A stretch of 23,204 bases of DNA from a virus, in IMG/VR virus record IMGVR_UViG_3300045994_000005, positions 1 through 23,204 of that record, one strand, 5' to 3'. Positions 13,575 through 21,406 of this stretch are shown here, in pieces. The notes beneath the pieces were generated by a model. The model ran no database searches and was not told where the DNA came from. It was given only the letters and a program-made list of their open reading frames with translations. Numbering within the stretch: the first letter of the stretch is position 1; each line of letters opens with the position of its first letter. Both the position numbers and the translations under genes were made by a program.

Positions 13575-14983
13575 GAGTTAATTTTGGTGATTGGCTGCCT
13601 GATCAACCCTCTGTCATTGGCGCATTAACAGAGGCTAATAACGTCTATGCAGTACAGAATGGCTATGCACCTATGCCTAGCGCAGTATCATTGGGTACAG
13701 CAACAGCCGATGCACTAACAAATACCTTCACAGGTAAGTATGGCTCTAGCGTGACTTTGTTTGCTAGTTCAGCGACTAAGATTTATAAATACAATACTGC
13801 CACTTTCGCGTATGACAATGTATCTAAGGTAGGTAATTATACAACTAGTGTGATTGACTATGCTCAGTTTGGTAGTGTGATGATTACCAGTAATGGTACA
13901 GCCAAGCTACAAGGTTACAGCTTAACGACACCAGCTTTATTCTATGATATTAGTGCATCAGCACCAGTAGCTAAGTATGTGACTGTGGTACGTGATTTCG
14001 TAGTGGCTGGTAATACAGTGGGCTTTGAGAATAAGCTATTTTGGTCTGACATTAACGATGAAACGAATTGGACACCAAGCGCAACTAGTCAATCTGATAG
14101 CCAGGTACTCGCAGACGGCGGCAATATTCAAGCGATTACAGGCGGTGAATTTGGTTTGATTCTGATGGAGAAAGCTATCCATCGCATGACTTACACAGGT
14201 GCGCCCTTATTCTTTCAGTTTGATAATATCTCGCGCGGTCTAGGTTGTATTGAGCCTAACTCGATTGCACAACATAAAAATATTACTTACTTCTTATCTG
14301 ATGATGGATTCTATCAGTGTGATGGTCAGTCAGTGGTTGGTATTGGTAATGAAAAGATAGATAGATACTTCTTTGGCAATATTAGTCCTACTGATTTTAG
14401 TACATTAAGCGCAGTCGCTGACCCAATTAAGAAATTAATCATTTGGAATTATAAGAGTTCATCAGGCAGTTATGCTCAACTTATCTATAACTGGGTATTG
14501 GGTAAATGGTCTAGTGCTAACTTAAACATTAGCCATATCTCTGAATTAGCCTCTGCCACAGTATCACTTGAAGGCTTAGATGCTTACGGTACGGTAGATA
14601 CAATTACGATTAGCTTTGATAGCCGATTCTGGTCAGCCTCTAAACTATTACTCTCAGGCATTAACGGTAACAATGTAGTGACTTTAGACGGTGCAAGCTC
14701 AACGGCAAGTATCTCTACAGGGGATATTGGGATAGATGGTGCTAGGTCACTTGTTACGATGGCTAGACCGATTATAGACAGTGGTTCATCAACGGTGGCT
14801 ATCGCTTCACGTTTAACGCTTGCCGATAATATCGCTTACAGTACACCTTCAACAGTTAATGCCGATGGTCGCGCACCTTTACGCTCTAGTGGTCGTTATC
14901 ACAGAGTAAAACTATCCCCTACAGGTGCATGGAAGTACGCTGTAGGCGTTGAATTAGATATTAACCCACAAGGTACAAGGTAA
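13571..14983 (+). CDS. tail hub / DNA stabilisation protein (P22 gp10-like)
   Basis: A 470-residue protein starting in an ATGA overlap. MRVNFGDWLPDQPSV and ANNVYAVQNGYAPMPS (residues about 22-37) are the hallmark opening of podovirus hub proteins. Beta-propeller-like strands follow with WSDINDETNWTPS (about 157-169), GGEFGLILMEKAIHRMTYTG (about 190-209), FQFDNISRGLGCIEPNSIAQ (about 214-233) and TYFLSDDGFYQCDGQ (about 238-252). P22 gp10 and its relatives sit beneath the adaptor, plug the portal channel and carry the tail spikes. The C-terminal 100 residues (from about 365) are a separate beta region, ending in a VGVELDINPQG segment. The length matches the family. It is preceded by the adaptor gene and followed by small tail genes, the expected order. 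Confidence 0.85.
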   Translation: MRVNFGDWLPDQPSVIGALTEANNVYAVQNGYAPMPSAVSLGTATADALTNTFTGKYGSSVTLFASSATKIYKYNTATFAYDNVSKVGNYTTSVIDYAQFGSVMITSNGTAKLQGYSLTTPALFYDISASAPVAKYVTVVRDFVVAGNTVGFENKLFWSDINDETNWTPSATSQSDSQVLADGGNIQAITGGEFGLILMEKAIHRMTYTGAPLFFQFDNISRGLGCIEPNSIAQHKNITYFLSDDGFYQCDGQSVVGIGNEKIDRYFFGNISPTDFSTLSAVADPIKKLIIWNYKSSSGSYAQLIYNWVLGKWSSANLNISHISELASATVSLEGLDAYGTVDTITISFDSRFWSASKLLLSGINGNNVVTLDGASSTASISTGDIGIDGARSLVTMARPIIDSGSSTVAIASRLTLADNIAYSTPSTVNADGRAPLRSSGRYHRVKLSPTGAWKYAVGVELDINPQGTR

Positions 14984-15288
14984 TGCAGTTTAGAACGCTA
15001 CAACCTGCTGGTGGTGATGAAAGACAAGTCGCAGAAGTCATTAGAGGATTAATGGATGGCAAGTCTAATAATGTTGGTACGGTCACGATTGCAGTAGCGA
15101 GTGCTACGACTACAACGATTAATGATGCGCGGATAGGTTACGATTCAGTCATCTTACTTACTCCAGCCAGTGCTAATGCCAGTGGCTTTGCTTACTACTT
15201 TGGTGCAAATGCTAAAGGGATTGCAACAATTAATCACGCGGCTAATACAACAGCATCGCGTACATTCAAATACATCATTGTAGGATGA
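14983..15288 (+). CDS. small conserved tail/virion protein
   Basis: A 101-residue protein beginning on the last base of the hub gene stop. The N-terminus (residues about 8-28) has PAGGDERQVAEVIRGLMDGK, followed by VTIAVASATTTTINDARIG, SVILLTPASANA (about 58-69) and a C-terminal TINHAANTTASRTFKYIIVG. This layout recurs in podophage proteins encoded beside the hub and in the C-termini of some fibres: a beta fold ending in R-x-F-x-Y-x-I-V-G. It is likely a trimeric or knob-like minor tail component. There is no enzymatic motif. It overlaps the following gene by 4 nt (ATGA). Confidence 0.6.
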   Translation: MQFRTLQPAGGDERQVAEVIRGLMDGKSNNVGTVTIAVASATTTTINDARIGYDSVILLTPASANASGFAYYFGANAKGIATINHAANTTASRTFKYIIVG

Positions 15289-15674
15289 ACTTAACCTACA
15301 TAGAGCCTAAAGACTTACGCAGTCAATGGGCATGGGTACGTGTTGGCTTAGAGAAAGTACGCGCTAAAGGTCATGATGAGTGGATTGTAGAAGATATTTA
15401 CTGCGATTGCTACGAGGGCAGGTCAGCGCTATGGATAGCCACAGAAGGCACTATTAACACAGGCTTAATGGTGTTACAGCAAGCAGGTAGCACAATGCAC
15501 GTATGGGCTGTTTATATGGCATCTGGTGACATTATGGCAGGGTTTGAACACATCAAGAATATAAGCAAGATAACAAAGTGTAATCGTCTTACCTTTTCAT
15601 CTAATCGTAGTGGATGGACAAGAAAAGCTAAAGCGATGGGATTTAGTCAGAAGGTCTGGGAACTAACAATTTAA
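15285..15674 (+). CDS. GNAT-like phage protein
   Basis: A 129-residue protein starting in an ATGA overlap. The helix-strand order, with WVRVGLEKVRAKGHDEWIVE (residues about 17-36), CYEGRSALWIATEGT, INTGLMVLQQAG, MHVWAVYMASGD and KCNRLTFSSNRSGWTRKAKA plus MGF near the end, matches small GNAT-fold proteins found next to the hub gene in P22/BPP-1-like phages. The classical acetyl-CoA loop (Q/R-x-x-G-x-G/A) is not clearly present, as in other members, so it may have no acetyltransferase activity and act as an assembly protein. W-R-K-A-K-A-M-G-F near the end is the usual GNAT C-terminal signature. The fold assignment is moderately sure; the activity is unknown. Confidence 0.65.
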   Translation: MNLTYIEPKDLRSQWAWVRVGLEKVRAKGHDEWIVEDIYCDCYEGRSALWIATEGTINTGLMVLQQAGSTMHVWAVYMASGDIMAGFEHIKNISKITKCNRLTFSSNRSGWTRKAKAMGFSQKVWELTI

Positions 15675-15686
15675 CGCAGTGATGCG
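15675..15686 (+). promoter_or_regulatory. CGCA-GTGA-TGCG hairpin before the ejection genes
   Basis: A perfect 4-bp stem with a GTGA tetraloop directly after the GNAT-like gene stop. It is identical, with flanks (16 bases), to the hairpin ahead of the capsid gene at 11056-11071. Confidence 0.55.
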
Positions 15687-15697
15687 CTGGAAAAAAC

Positions 15698-16807
15698 ATG
15701 AAAATATTAGACTTAATTTGCCCTGCTCAGTCAGGGTTTTTTAATTTATACGGTGGCGGTAGTGGTGGTGGCGGTACTTCTAACACGAATGCACAGCCTG
15801 ATCCACAATTACAGGCTTATCGTAACTTTGGTTTAGGACAGGCACAGGACTTATACAATAAAGGTTCGCCAGCATTCTATGATGGTCAGAACTATGTTAG
15901 TGCCTCAGATAATACAACGGCAGGGTTAAATGGCGCGGCTTCAATTGCAAATCAAGGTGTATCACAAGGCGTACAGTCTGCACAGAACCAACAGAAAGCC
16001 ACCACAGACGGTGCTTACTTACAGAATAATCCATATTTTAACCAAGCAATGCAAGGCGCAGCGCAAGGGGCTACAACGAACTACAACAACGCGGTTAATG
16101 GCGTTAATAGTCAGGCAAGCATGGCAGGGCGTTATGGCTCTCACGCGCAGGAAACTAACCTAAATAACGCTAATACAACAATGGCGAATAGTTTAACAAA
16201 TGCTTATGGAAACTTAGCTTACCAAAACTATGCTAACGAACGAGGATTACAACAACAATCAGCGTTAAATGCACCACAAATGGCACAAGCAAGCTACGCA
16301 CCTAGTGAGATGCTGACTAAAGTAGGTCAAGCTCAAGAGGGTTATGCTCAATCAGCACTCGATGGCAATATGGCACGTTATAACTACAATGCAAATGCAC
16401 CACAAGCCGCGTTGAATACTTACATGAATCAGGTTAATGGTAGCCCTTGGGGTTCTAACTCAACAACGACTAGCACTCAGTCAGGTGGCGGTAAGATTGT
16501 CTGTACCATGATGAATGAAAGCTATGGTATTGGCTCATTCCGTAACCGCGTATGGTTAGCTCATTCAGCACGTATGCCTAATGCTAAACAGTATGAAAAA
16601 GGTTATCACACATTATTCTTACCTCTAGTGGCTTACGCTAAACAGGATGGATTTACTAATCGCATTGTTAAAGTAGCCATAGAACACATAGCAAAGCACC
16701 GTACAGCCGATATTTACAAAGAAATGCGTAATGGTAAGCGTGACACATTAGGTCGCGTGTATCGCGCTGTATTAGAGCCTATCTGCTTATATGTAGGGAG
16801 TAAATAA
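15698..16807 (+). CDS. ejection/internal virion protein 1
   Basis: A 369-residue protein. Residues 1-45 include a Gly/Ser run (GGGSGGGGTS). Residues about 35-265 are Gln/Asn/Ala-rich helices (FGLGQAQDLYNKGSPAFYDG, NPYFNQAMQGAAQG, MAGRYGSHAQETNLNN), typical of podovirus proteins carried inside the head and injected with DNA. Residues about 268-369 form a distinct conserved domain: CTMMNESYGIGSFRNRVWLA, YEKGYHTLFLPLVAYAK, IEHIAKHRTADIYKEMR and YRAVLEPICLYVG. That domain recurs at the C-terminus of phage proteins in this slot; its function is unknown. The start ATG 15698 is the only reasonable start, yet its first 45 nt contain a terminator-like hairpin. The stop overlaps the next start region. 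Confidence 0.75.
   Translation: MKILDLICPAQSGFFNLYGGGSGGGGTSNTNAQPDPQLQAYRNFGLGQAQDLYNKGSPAFYDGQNYVSASDNTTAGLNGAASIANQGVSQGVQSAQNQQKATTDGAYLQNNPYFNQAMQGAAQGATTNYNNAVNGVNSQASMAGRYGSHAQETNLNNANTTMANSLTNAYGNLAYQNYANERGLQQQSALNAPQMAQASYAPSEMLTKVGQAQEGYAQSALDGNMARYNYNANAPQAALNTYMNQVNGSPWGSNSTTTSTQSGGGKIVCTMMNESYGIGSFRNRVWLAHSARMPNAKQYEKGYHTLFLPLVAYAKQDGFTNRIVKVAIEHIAKHRTADIYKEMRNGKRDTLGRVYRAVLEPICLYVGSK
15721..15742 (+). terminator. terminator-like hairpin inside the 5' end of a gene
   Basis: CCCTG (15721-15725) pairs with CAGGG (15732-15736), followed immediately by six T (15737-15742). It lies 23-44 nt inside the ejection protein 1 coding sequence (codons for about residues 8-15). It may be a partial terminator or attenuator; a chance hairpin is possible since the stem is only 5 bp. 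Confidence 0.5.
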
Positions 16808-17337
16808 TGGGAAGCAAAGCGATTATACCTGCCTTAGTGGGTGGTGCTGCGATTGCGGCCACTGGTGGTGCGGCTGCCCCTGCGGTATTGGGTGCTGAAA
16901 CGGCTGGAACAGGTGCTGCTGCTGGTGGATTAGGGGCTGGACTAGGTGAAGGATTACTTGCAGATTCATCATTAGCTGGTGTAGGCGGTCTATCCTCTAT
17001 CGCTGGTGGTGGAAGTGCAATGGGCGCATTAGATGGTGCAAGCATGGCTGGTACTTTAGGTGCGAGTGATGCAGTATTGCCTACAATGGATTTAGCTAAC
17101 TCTACAGGCATTACAAGCCCCTCATTAATGGATATGCTCAAGAAATACGGCACACCTGATAACACATTAGGTGCTGCTAAGTTAATGGCTTCTATGCCAC
17201 AGAAACAGCAAGGTCAGCCACCACAGTCTAGCGCAAGTGTTAAACAAGCTACGCAGATGCAACAGGCTCTTACATCAGGCTTACTAGACCAATACAGCGC
17301 ACCTGTTAAACGTAAACTATTTAGCTTATTAGGATAA
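16807..17337 (+). CDS. Gly/Ala-rich internal virion protein 2
   Basis: A 176-residue protein starting on the last base of the previous stop (TAATG). Residues 7-85 are an extreme Gly/Ala sequence (ALVGGAAIAATGGAAAPAVL and onward) that would be membrane-compatible. Residues about 95-176 are helical, with SPSLMDMLKKYGTPDNTL, a Gln-rich linker and a basic end VKRKLFSLLG. Small Ala/Gly-rich proteins in the ejection block of podophages are thought to help form the conduit through the cell envelope (as for P22 gp7/gp20/gp16 and T7 gp14), but there is no specific family match. The Gly/Ala codons create a long spurious ORF on the minus strand here. Confidence 0.65.
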   Translation: MGSKAIIPALVGGAAIAATGGAAAPAVLGAETAGTGAAAGGLGAGLGEGLLADSSLAGVGGLSSIAGGGSAMGALDGASMAGTLGASDAVLPTMDLANSTGITSPSLMDMLKKYGTPDNTLGAAKLMASMPQKQQGQPPQSSASVKQATQMQQALTSGLLDQYSAPVKRKLFSLLG

Positions 17338-17340
17338 ATC

Positions 17341-18540
17341 ATGGGATTATTGGATAGTTTTTTTAATACTAATCAGCCTGATTATGCAGGGTTATTGGGT
17401 GATACTACAGACCTAAAACAACGTGCTAATACTACTGGCTTAATCAATATGGCTTTAGGCTACTTGGCTGCACCAAAGAATCAAAACTTAGGCTTAGGTC
17501 GTATATTGGCAGGTTCTTATGTTGCAGGTCAGCAAGGCGCACAAGGTACTTATGATAATGCGCTGAATGATTGGCAAACTAAGCAAAAAGTAACTGACTT
17601 TAATCAAAGATTAGTTGATGCTCAAAAGGCTAGAGATTCTATTGCTGCACAAGAACAAGCAAGAGCTAAAATATTACCAACACTAGGATTAAATCAAGAT
17701 TTAGCTACAGCTTATCCTGAGATAGTGCAGAAAAAAGCAGAAACTATGTATAACCCTGCGCCCATTGAGCATAACTTTGACATTGCGCCTAATGGCTCTA
17801 TGTATGATAAGAAAAATGCAACACCAGCACAGCTAACTACAAGTTTTTCTAAACCTATTGAACAAGATTATAACAAGCCATTCCTTAATGATGGAACGCC
17901 TAATTTAGCTTATCAGAAGTTTAAATTAACTGATTCAAAATCAAGTGCATCTACAAACAATATAGAAGTAAATACTGGTCAAAAAGGCTTTGATAATACA
18001 TTAAAACTGCGTACAGACTTTAGAAGTGAGCCTGTATATCAAGCGCACCAAGCAGTTCAATCAGCATATTCTCAAATCACATCATCATTGAAGCAAGCGA
18101 CTCCAGCAGGGGATTTAGCAGGGGCTACCAAGTTAATGAAGATACTCGATCCTGGCTCTGTAGTTCGTGAATCAGAATTGGGCATGGCTATGGCGGCTAG
18201 TGGGGCAATGGATAGACTTACAAACTATGCAGATATGGCTATTAAAGGCACAAAATTAACTCCAACACAGCGTATAGACTTTCAATCATTAGCAGATAGC
18301 TTATATCAAGATAGTGCTACTTTATATAATAAGAAACGTGAAGAATATAAAGGTATTTCATCTAGGAATGGTCTTAATGAGCTTGATGTATTGGGTGATG
18401 CAGATAATGTTGTTCCTAAAAATACAGCACAACCAATGCCAGCAAAACCTAGTGCATTAACACTTAAAACTGGCACTATTTACGCAACACAACATGGTAA
18501 TCTTAAATGGAATGGCAAGGTTTTTGAGGATGCTAAATAA
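17341..18540 (+). CDS. ejection/internal virion protein 3
   Basis: A 399-residue protein from ATG 17341, 3 nt after the previous stop. The N-terminus MGLLDSFFN, followed by LINMALGYLAAPKNQNLG and YVAGQQGAQGTYDNALNDWQ (to about residue 80), is characteristic of phage internal proteins of this slot. A coiled-coil region follows to about 110. The C-terminal half carries the recognisable KLMKILDPGSVVRESELGMA (about residues 261-280), AASGAMDRL and LTPTQRIDFQSLAD, a helical domain common to many phage ejection or minor structural proteins. The end is variable (PKNTAQPMPAKPSAL) with a short WNGKVFE beta element. The stop overlaps the next ATG (TAATG). The role in DNA delivery is inferred from context. 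Confidence 0.7.
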   Translation: MGLLDSFFNTNQPDYAGLLGDTTDLKQRANTTGLINMALGYLAAPKNQNLGLGRILAGSYVAGQQGAQGTYDNALNDWQTKQKVTDFNQRLVDAQKARDSIAAQEQARAKILPTLGLNQDLATAYPEIVQKKAETMYNPAPIEHNFDIAPNGSMYDKKNATPAQLTTSFSKPIEQDYNKPFLNDGTPNLAYQKFKLTDSKSSASTNNIEVNTGQKGFDNTLKLRTDFRSEPVYQAHQAVQSAYSQITSSLKQATPAGDLAGATKLMKILDPGSVVRESELGMAMAASGAMDRLTNYADMAIKGTKLTPTQRIDFQSLADSLYQDSATLYNKKREEYKGISSRNGLNELDVLGDADNVVPKNTAQPMPAKPSALTLKTGTIYATQHGNLKWNGKVFEDAK

Positions 18541-20540
18541 TGGCAACTTATACGCTAGATGAAGTGCTTAATGGCGCAGGCAAAAAGACATACACTTTAG
18601 ATGAGGTGATGGCACAGCCTAAATCAGATGTGGTTGGTTCTAATGCCGTTAATTCATTAAGTGAGATACCTAGACAATTAGGTTTAGCTACTCGTTACGG
18701 TGTTGAGGGTTTAGCTGATACTGCTGGAATATTCACTAATCCTTTAACAGTAATGTCTAATAGATTATTAGGTACTAATTTAAATACGGTACGTGGTGCA
18801 ACATCGAACTTGCTTGATAAGGCTGGATTACCTTCACCAAATACAGCACAAGAACGTGTTATTGGTGATGCTTCGCGTATGCTATCAGGTACAGGTGGGC
18901 TAATTAAGGCTGGTGCTATGTTGCCATCTACTGCCATTTCCAATGCCATTACTTCACGCTCTGGTATGCAAGCAGCATCATCTATTGGCGCAGGTTATGC
19001 AGGGGGAACAGCTAGAGAGAATGGGGCTGGGTTTGGTGGACAATTAGGCGCATCTCTTATTGGTGGTATTCTTGCACCATTATCTGTTAGCGGATTATCA
19101 AGTCTAGCAAATAGTGCAGGGAATGCTTTAAAGAATACATTTGCACCACAAACAATAGATATTCAAGTTGAGAATGTATTAAGACAATCTGGCATTGATT
19201 TAAGTAATCTGCATGGCAATGTTGTTAATTCTATACGCAATGATGTACGGCAAGCACTTAGCACAGGTCAAGATATATCGCCTGATGCAGTTAGACGATT
19301 AGCAGATTATAAAAATGTAGGTGCAACTCCTATGAGGTCTAATCTAACGCTAGATCCTGCACAAATAACTAGAGATAGAAATACAGCTAAGTTAGGTATT
19401 AATAGTACCGATACTACAGCGCAAACTCTTGGAAGATTGCAAAATTCAAATAATAACCAACTCATTGAAAACTTAAACTTACTTGGCGCAAATACTAAAG
19501 ACGATACCTACAGTGCAGGTTCTAAGATTATCAGCGCACTACAAGCTAGAGATGATGCTGCTAAAAATGTCATTGGAAGTTTTTATAAAGATGCTAGGGC
19601 TACAGATGGAAGAAGTGCAAATCTAGACCCACACGCATTTACTAATCAAGCTAATAATTTATTAGACGAGGCTTTATTAGGTGGGAAATTACCTGCTGAT
19701 GTAAGAGGCTTGTTAAATAAAGCTGCATCAGGTGAAATGCCTTTAACGGTAGATACAGCAGAGCAGTTTAAAACTCGCATAGGTGACTTACAAAGAGCCT
19801 CTACAGACCCTGCTGAACGGCTGGCATTGGGTAAAGTTAGACAGGCTTTAGACAATACACCATTACTTGATAACTCAGGGGAAGGTGCTATTAATGCCTT
19901 CAATAAGGCTCGCGGTGTTAATCGTGCCTATATGCAGAATGTTGAAAAAACACCAGCACTAGAGGCAGTTAGAGATGGTATAGAGCCTGATAAATTTGTT
20001 AATCAATTCATTATTGGCAATGGCTCTAAATCTAGCGCAATGGATGTTGCTATGCTCAAAAAGAACTTGAAAGGCGATGCTAGTTCATTAGATGCTGTAA
20101 AGGGTCAGATATTGGCTCATATTAAACAAAAAGCCTTAAATGGCAACGCAGATGAAGTGGGTAATTTTTCACCTACTGCATACAATAAAGCACTTGATTC
20201 AATCGGTGATGTAAAGCTAAAACTATTCTTTACTAACCAAGAGATTGAGCAGATGAAATCTGTGGGTCGTGTGGCAAGTTATGAGAATTTTCAGCCTAGA
20301 GGTTCAGCAGTTAATAACTCCAATGCTGCTGGTGCATTAGCTAATCATGCGCTTGATTTTCTTAACAAGATACCATTTGGTAAGGCAATTGCTGGCGATC
20401 CTATACAGAATATTATGCTGTCATATAAATCAAAAAATGCACTTAATGCACCAAATGCTTTAGCTTTACCTGTACCTAGAAAACCTATGCCAATACCATT
20501 GTTTCCATTATTAAGTAGCGGTTTACTTTCTACCGAATAA
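18540..20540 (+). CDS. large ejection/internal virion protein 4
   Basis: A 666-residue protein, the largest of the ejection block, starting in a TAATG overlap. The first 25 residues contain a tandem motif: TYTLDEVLNGAGKK then TYTLDEVMAQ. Residues about 35-65 and 110-190 are Gly/Ala/Leu-rich amphipathic stretches (IPRQLGLATRYGVEGLADTA, GYAGGTARENGAGFG, LGASLIGGILAPLSV) that could insert into membranes. The rest is helical, with DTAEQFKTRIGDLQRAS (about residues 404-420) recurring in large phage injection proteins. No lytic transglycosylase motif is visible. The likely role is DNA transfer across the envelope, like P22 gp16/gp20 or T7 gp15/gp16. It ends before a 104-nt intergenic gap that holds a small minus-strand ORF. 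Confidence 0.7.
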   Translation: MATYTLDEVLNGAGKKTYTLDEVMAQPKSDVVGSNAVNSLSEIPRQLGLATRYGVEGLADTAGIFTNPLTVMSNRLLGTNLNTVRGATSNLLDKAGLPSPNTAQERVIGDASRMLSGTGGLIKAGAMLPSTAISNAITSRSGMQAASSIGAGYAGGTARENGAGFGGQLGASLIGGILAPLSVSGLSSLANSAGNALKNTFAPQTIDIQVENVLRQSGIDLSNLHGNVVNSIRNDVRQALSTGQDISPDAVRRLADYKNVGATPMRSNLTLDPAQITRDRNTAKLGINSTDTTAQTLGRLQNSNNNQLIENLNLLGANTKDDTYSAGSKIISALQARDDAAKNVIGSFYKDARATDGRSANLDPHAFTNQANNLLDEALLGGKLPADVRGLLNKAASGEMPLTVDTAEQFKTRIGDLQRASTDPAERLALGKVRQALDNTPLLDNSGEGAINAFNKARGVNRAYMQNVEKTPALEAVRDGIEPDKFVNQFIIGNGSKSSAMDVAMLKKNLKGDASSLDAVKGQILAHIKQKALNGNADEVGNFSPTAYNKALDSIGDVKLKLFFTNQEIEQMKSVGRVASYENFQPRGSAVNNSNAAGALANHALDFLNKIPFGKAIAGDPIQNIMLSYKSKNALNAPNALALPVPRKPMPIPLFPLLSSGLLSTE

Positions 20541-20600
20541 CCAAGCAACAACGACCATTGCAATTAACCCACCAAGTTTAATTGGGTCTATATATTCCAT
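20523..20600 (-). CDS. possible 25-residue membrane peptide on the minus strand
   Basis: On the minus strand ATG (20600-20598) to TAA (20525-20523) encodes MEYIDPIKLGGLIAMVVVAW followed by LFGRK. It has one hydrophobic helix (about residues 9-22) and a basic tail, like known phage and bacterial single-pass small proteins. GGAG lies 6 nt before the start (20610-20607). It fills the gap between two plus-strand genes and overlaps the end of the ejection gene by 18 nt. It opposes the late operon, and no promoter for it is evident. The short length means chance cannot be excluded. Confidence 0.4.
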   Translation of the reverse strand: MEYIDPIKLGGLIAMVVVAWLFGRK

Positions 20601-20617
20601 TCATAACTCCATTCTAA

Positions 20618-20629
20618 TGCCGTGAGGCA
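20618..20629 (+). promoter_or_regulatory. TGCC-GTGA-GGCA hairpin before the tail fibre gene
   Basis: A perfect 4-bp stem with the same GTGA tetraloop as the hairpins at 11058 and 15675 but with different stem bases, which suggests the structure rather than the sequence is kept. It is followed by GAAAGA and ATG 20645. Confidence 0.5.
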
Positions 20630-20644
20630 CTGAAAGAACATACT

Positions 20645-21406
20645 ATGGCAAAAACTAAGCTAAGTCAATATGACAGCACAGCAGCGAATAATACCGATAT
20701 AAACAGTATCAACATTGCAGAGGGCATGGCACCGTCTGATGTAAATAACTCGTTTAGAGAATTAATGAGTGAGTTAAAGAACTTTCAGACAGGTGCAAGT
20801 GGTGACGATTTAACAGTAGGCGGTAACTTTACGCCACTAGGCACATTAACGGCTAATGCCTCTGTAGGGTCAGCAGGACAGGTTCTATCCTCTCGCGGTG
20901 CAGCATTAAGTCCTCAGTGGGTTACTAGTACATATGCTGCTATAGGTGCAAATGGTGACATTACAAGCCTCACAGCCCTTGCAAGTGTACCTACAGTGGT
21001 AACTACGGCATTAAATCTTAAAGCTAACTTAGCAAGCCCTACATTTACAGGTACACCAGCCGCACCAACTCCAACAGCAGGGGATAATTCCACAAAACTA
21101 GCTACAACTGCCTATGTAGATAATCAAGATATTGGAGTAGGGCAGACTTGGCAAGCATTTACTAGCCCTACAAGGCAACTAGGTACTACTTATACAAATA
21201 ATACAGGAAAGCCAATTTTTGTATCTGTTTACTTGGGTAGCGGACCAGCACTTGGCACAACTTTAACAATTGGTGGAGTTGCAGTAGATTCAGCATTTAC
21301 ATCTGCATCAGTAAATAATGGCGTTGGTGGAATAGTCCCTAATGGTACTTCATACATCATAAATGCTTCAGGTGCAACAGTAGCATTTTGGGCTGAATTA
21401 AGATGA
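20645..21406 (+). CDS. tail fibre/appendage protein
   Basis: A 253-residue protein. The N-terminus, TAANNTDINSINIAEGMAPS (residues about 12-31) followed by DVNNSFRELMSELKNFQTG, is the standard virion-attachment opening of many podovirus tail fibres. Residues about 55-90 are the beta repeat region (LTVGGNFTPLGTLTANASVG), and LKANLASPTFTGTPAAPTPT (about 126-145) with STKLATTAYVDNQ (about 149-161) is the classical short-fibre shaft repeat that precedes a receptor-binding head. The C-terminal 85 residues are a beta head domain ending ASGATVAFWAELR. It recognises the host surface. It is short relative to many fibres, so it may work with the spike genes at 5095-9343. It overlaps the next gene (ATGA). 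Confidence 0.82.
   Translation: MAKTKLSQYDSTAANNTDINSINIAEGMAPSDVNNSFRELMSELKNFQTGASGDDLTVGGNFTPLGTLTANASVGSAGQVLSSRGAALSPQWVTSTYAAIGANGDITSLTALASVPTVVTTALNLKANLASPTFTGTPAAPTPTAGDNSTKLATTAYVDNQDIGVGQTWQAFTSPTRQLGTTYTNNTGKPIFVSVYLGSGPALGTTLTIGGVAVDSAFTSASVNNGVGGIVPNGTSYIINASGATVAFWAELR

Noticed and set aside
16779-17165. 128-residue minus-strand ORF rich in Pro/Ala
   Set aside because: It is the mirror of the Gly/Ala-rich ejection gene; repeated GGT/GCT codons give open Pro/Ala frames on the other strand. No ribosome site.
20345-20563. 72-residue minus-strand ORF over the end of the large ejection gene
   Set aside because: Mostly antisense to a clear coding region and of poor protein character; only the separate 25-residue frame at 20523-20600 has a good start.
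20645-21406. Diversity-generating retroelement target, as in BPP-1-like phages
   Set aside because: No reverse transcriptase, no template repeat and no C-type-lectin-like variable region is seen in the window; the fibre end shows no repeated copy elsewhere.
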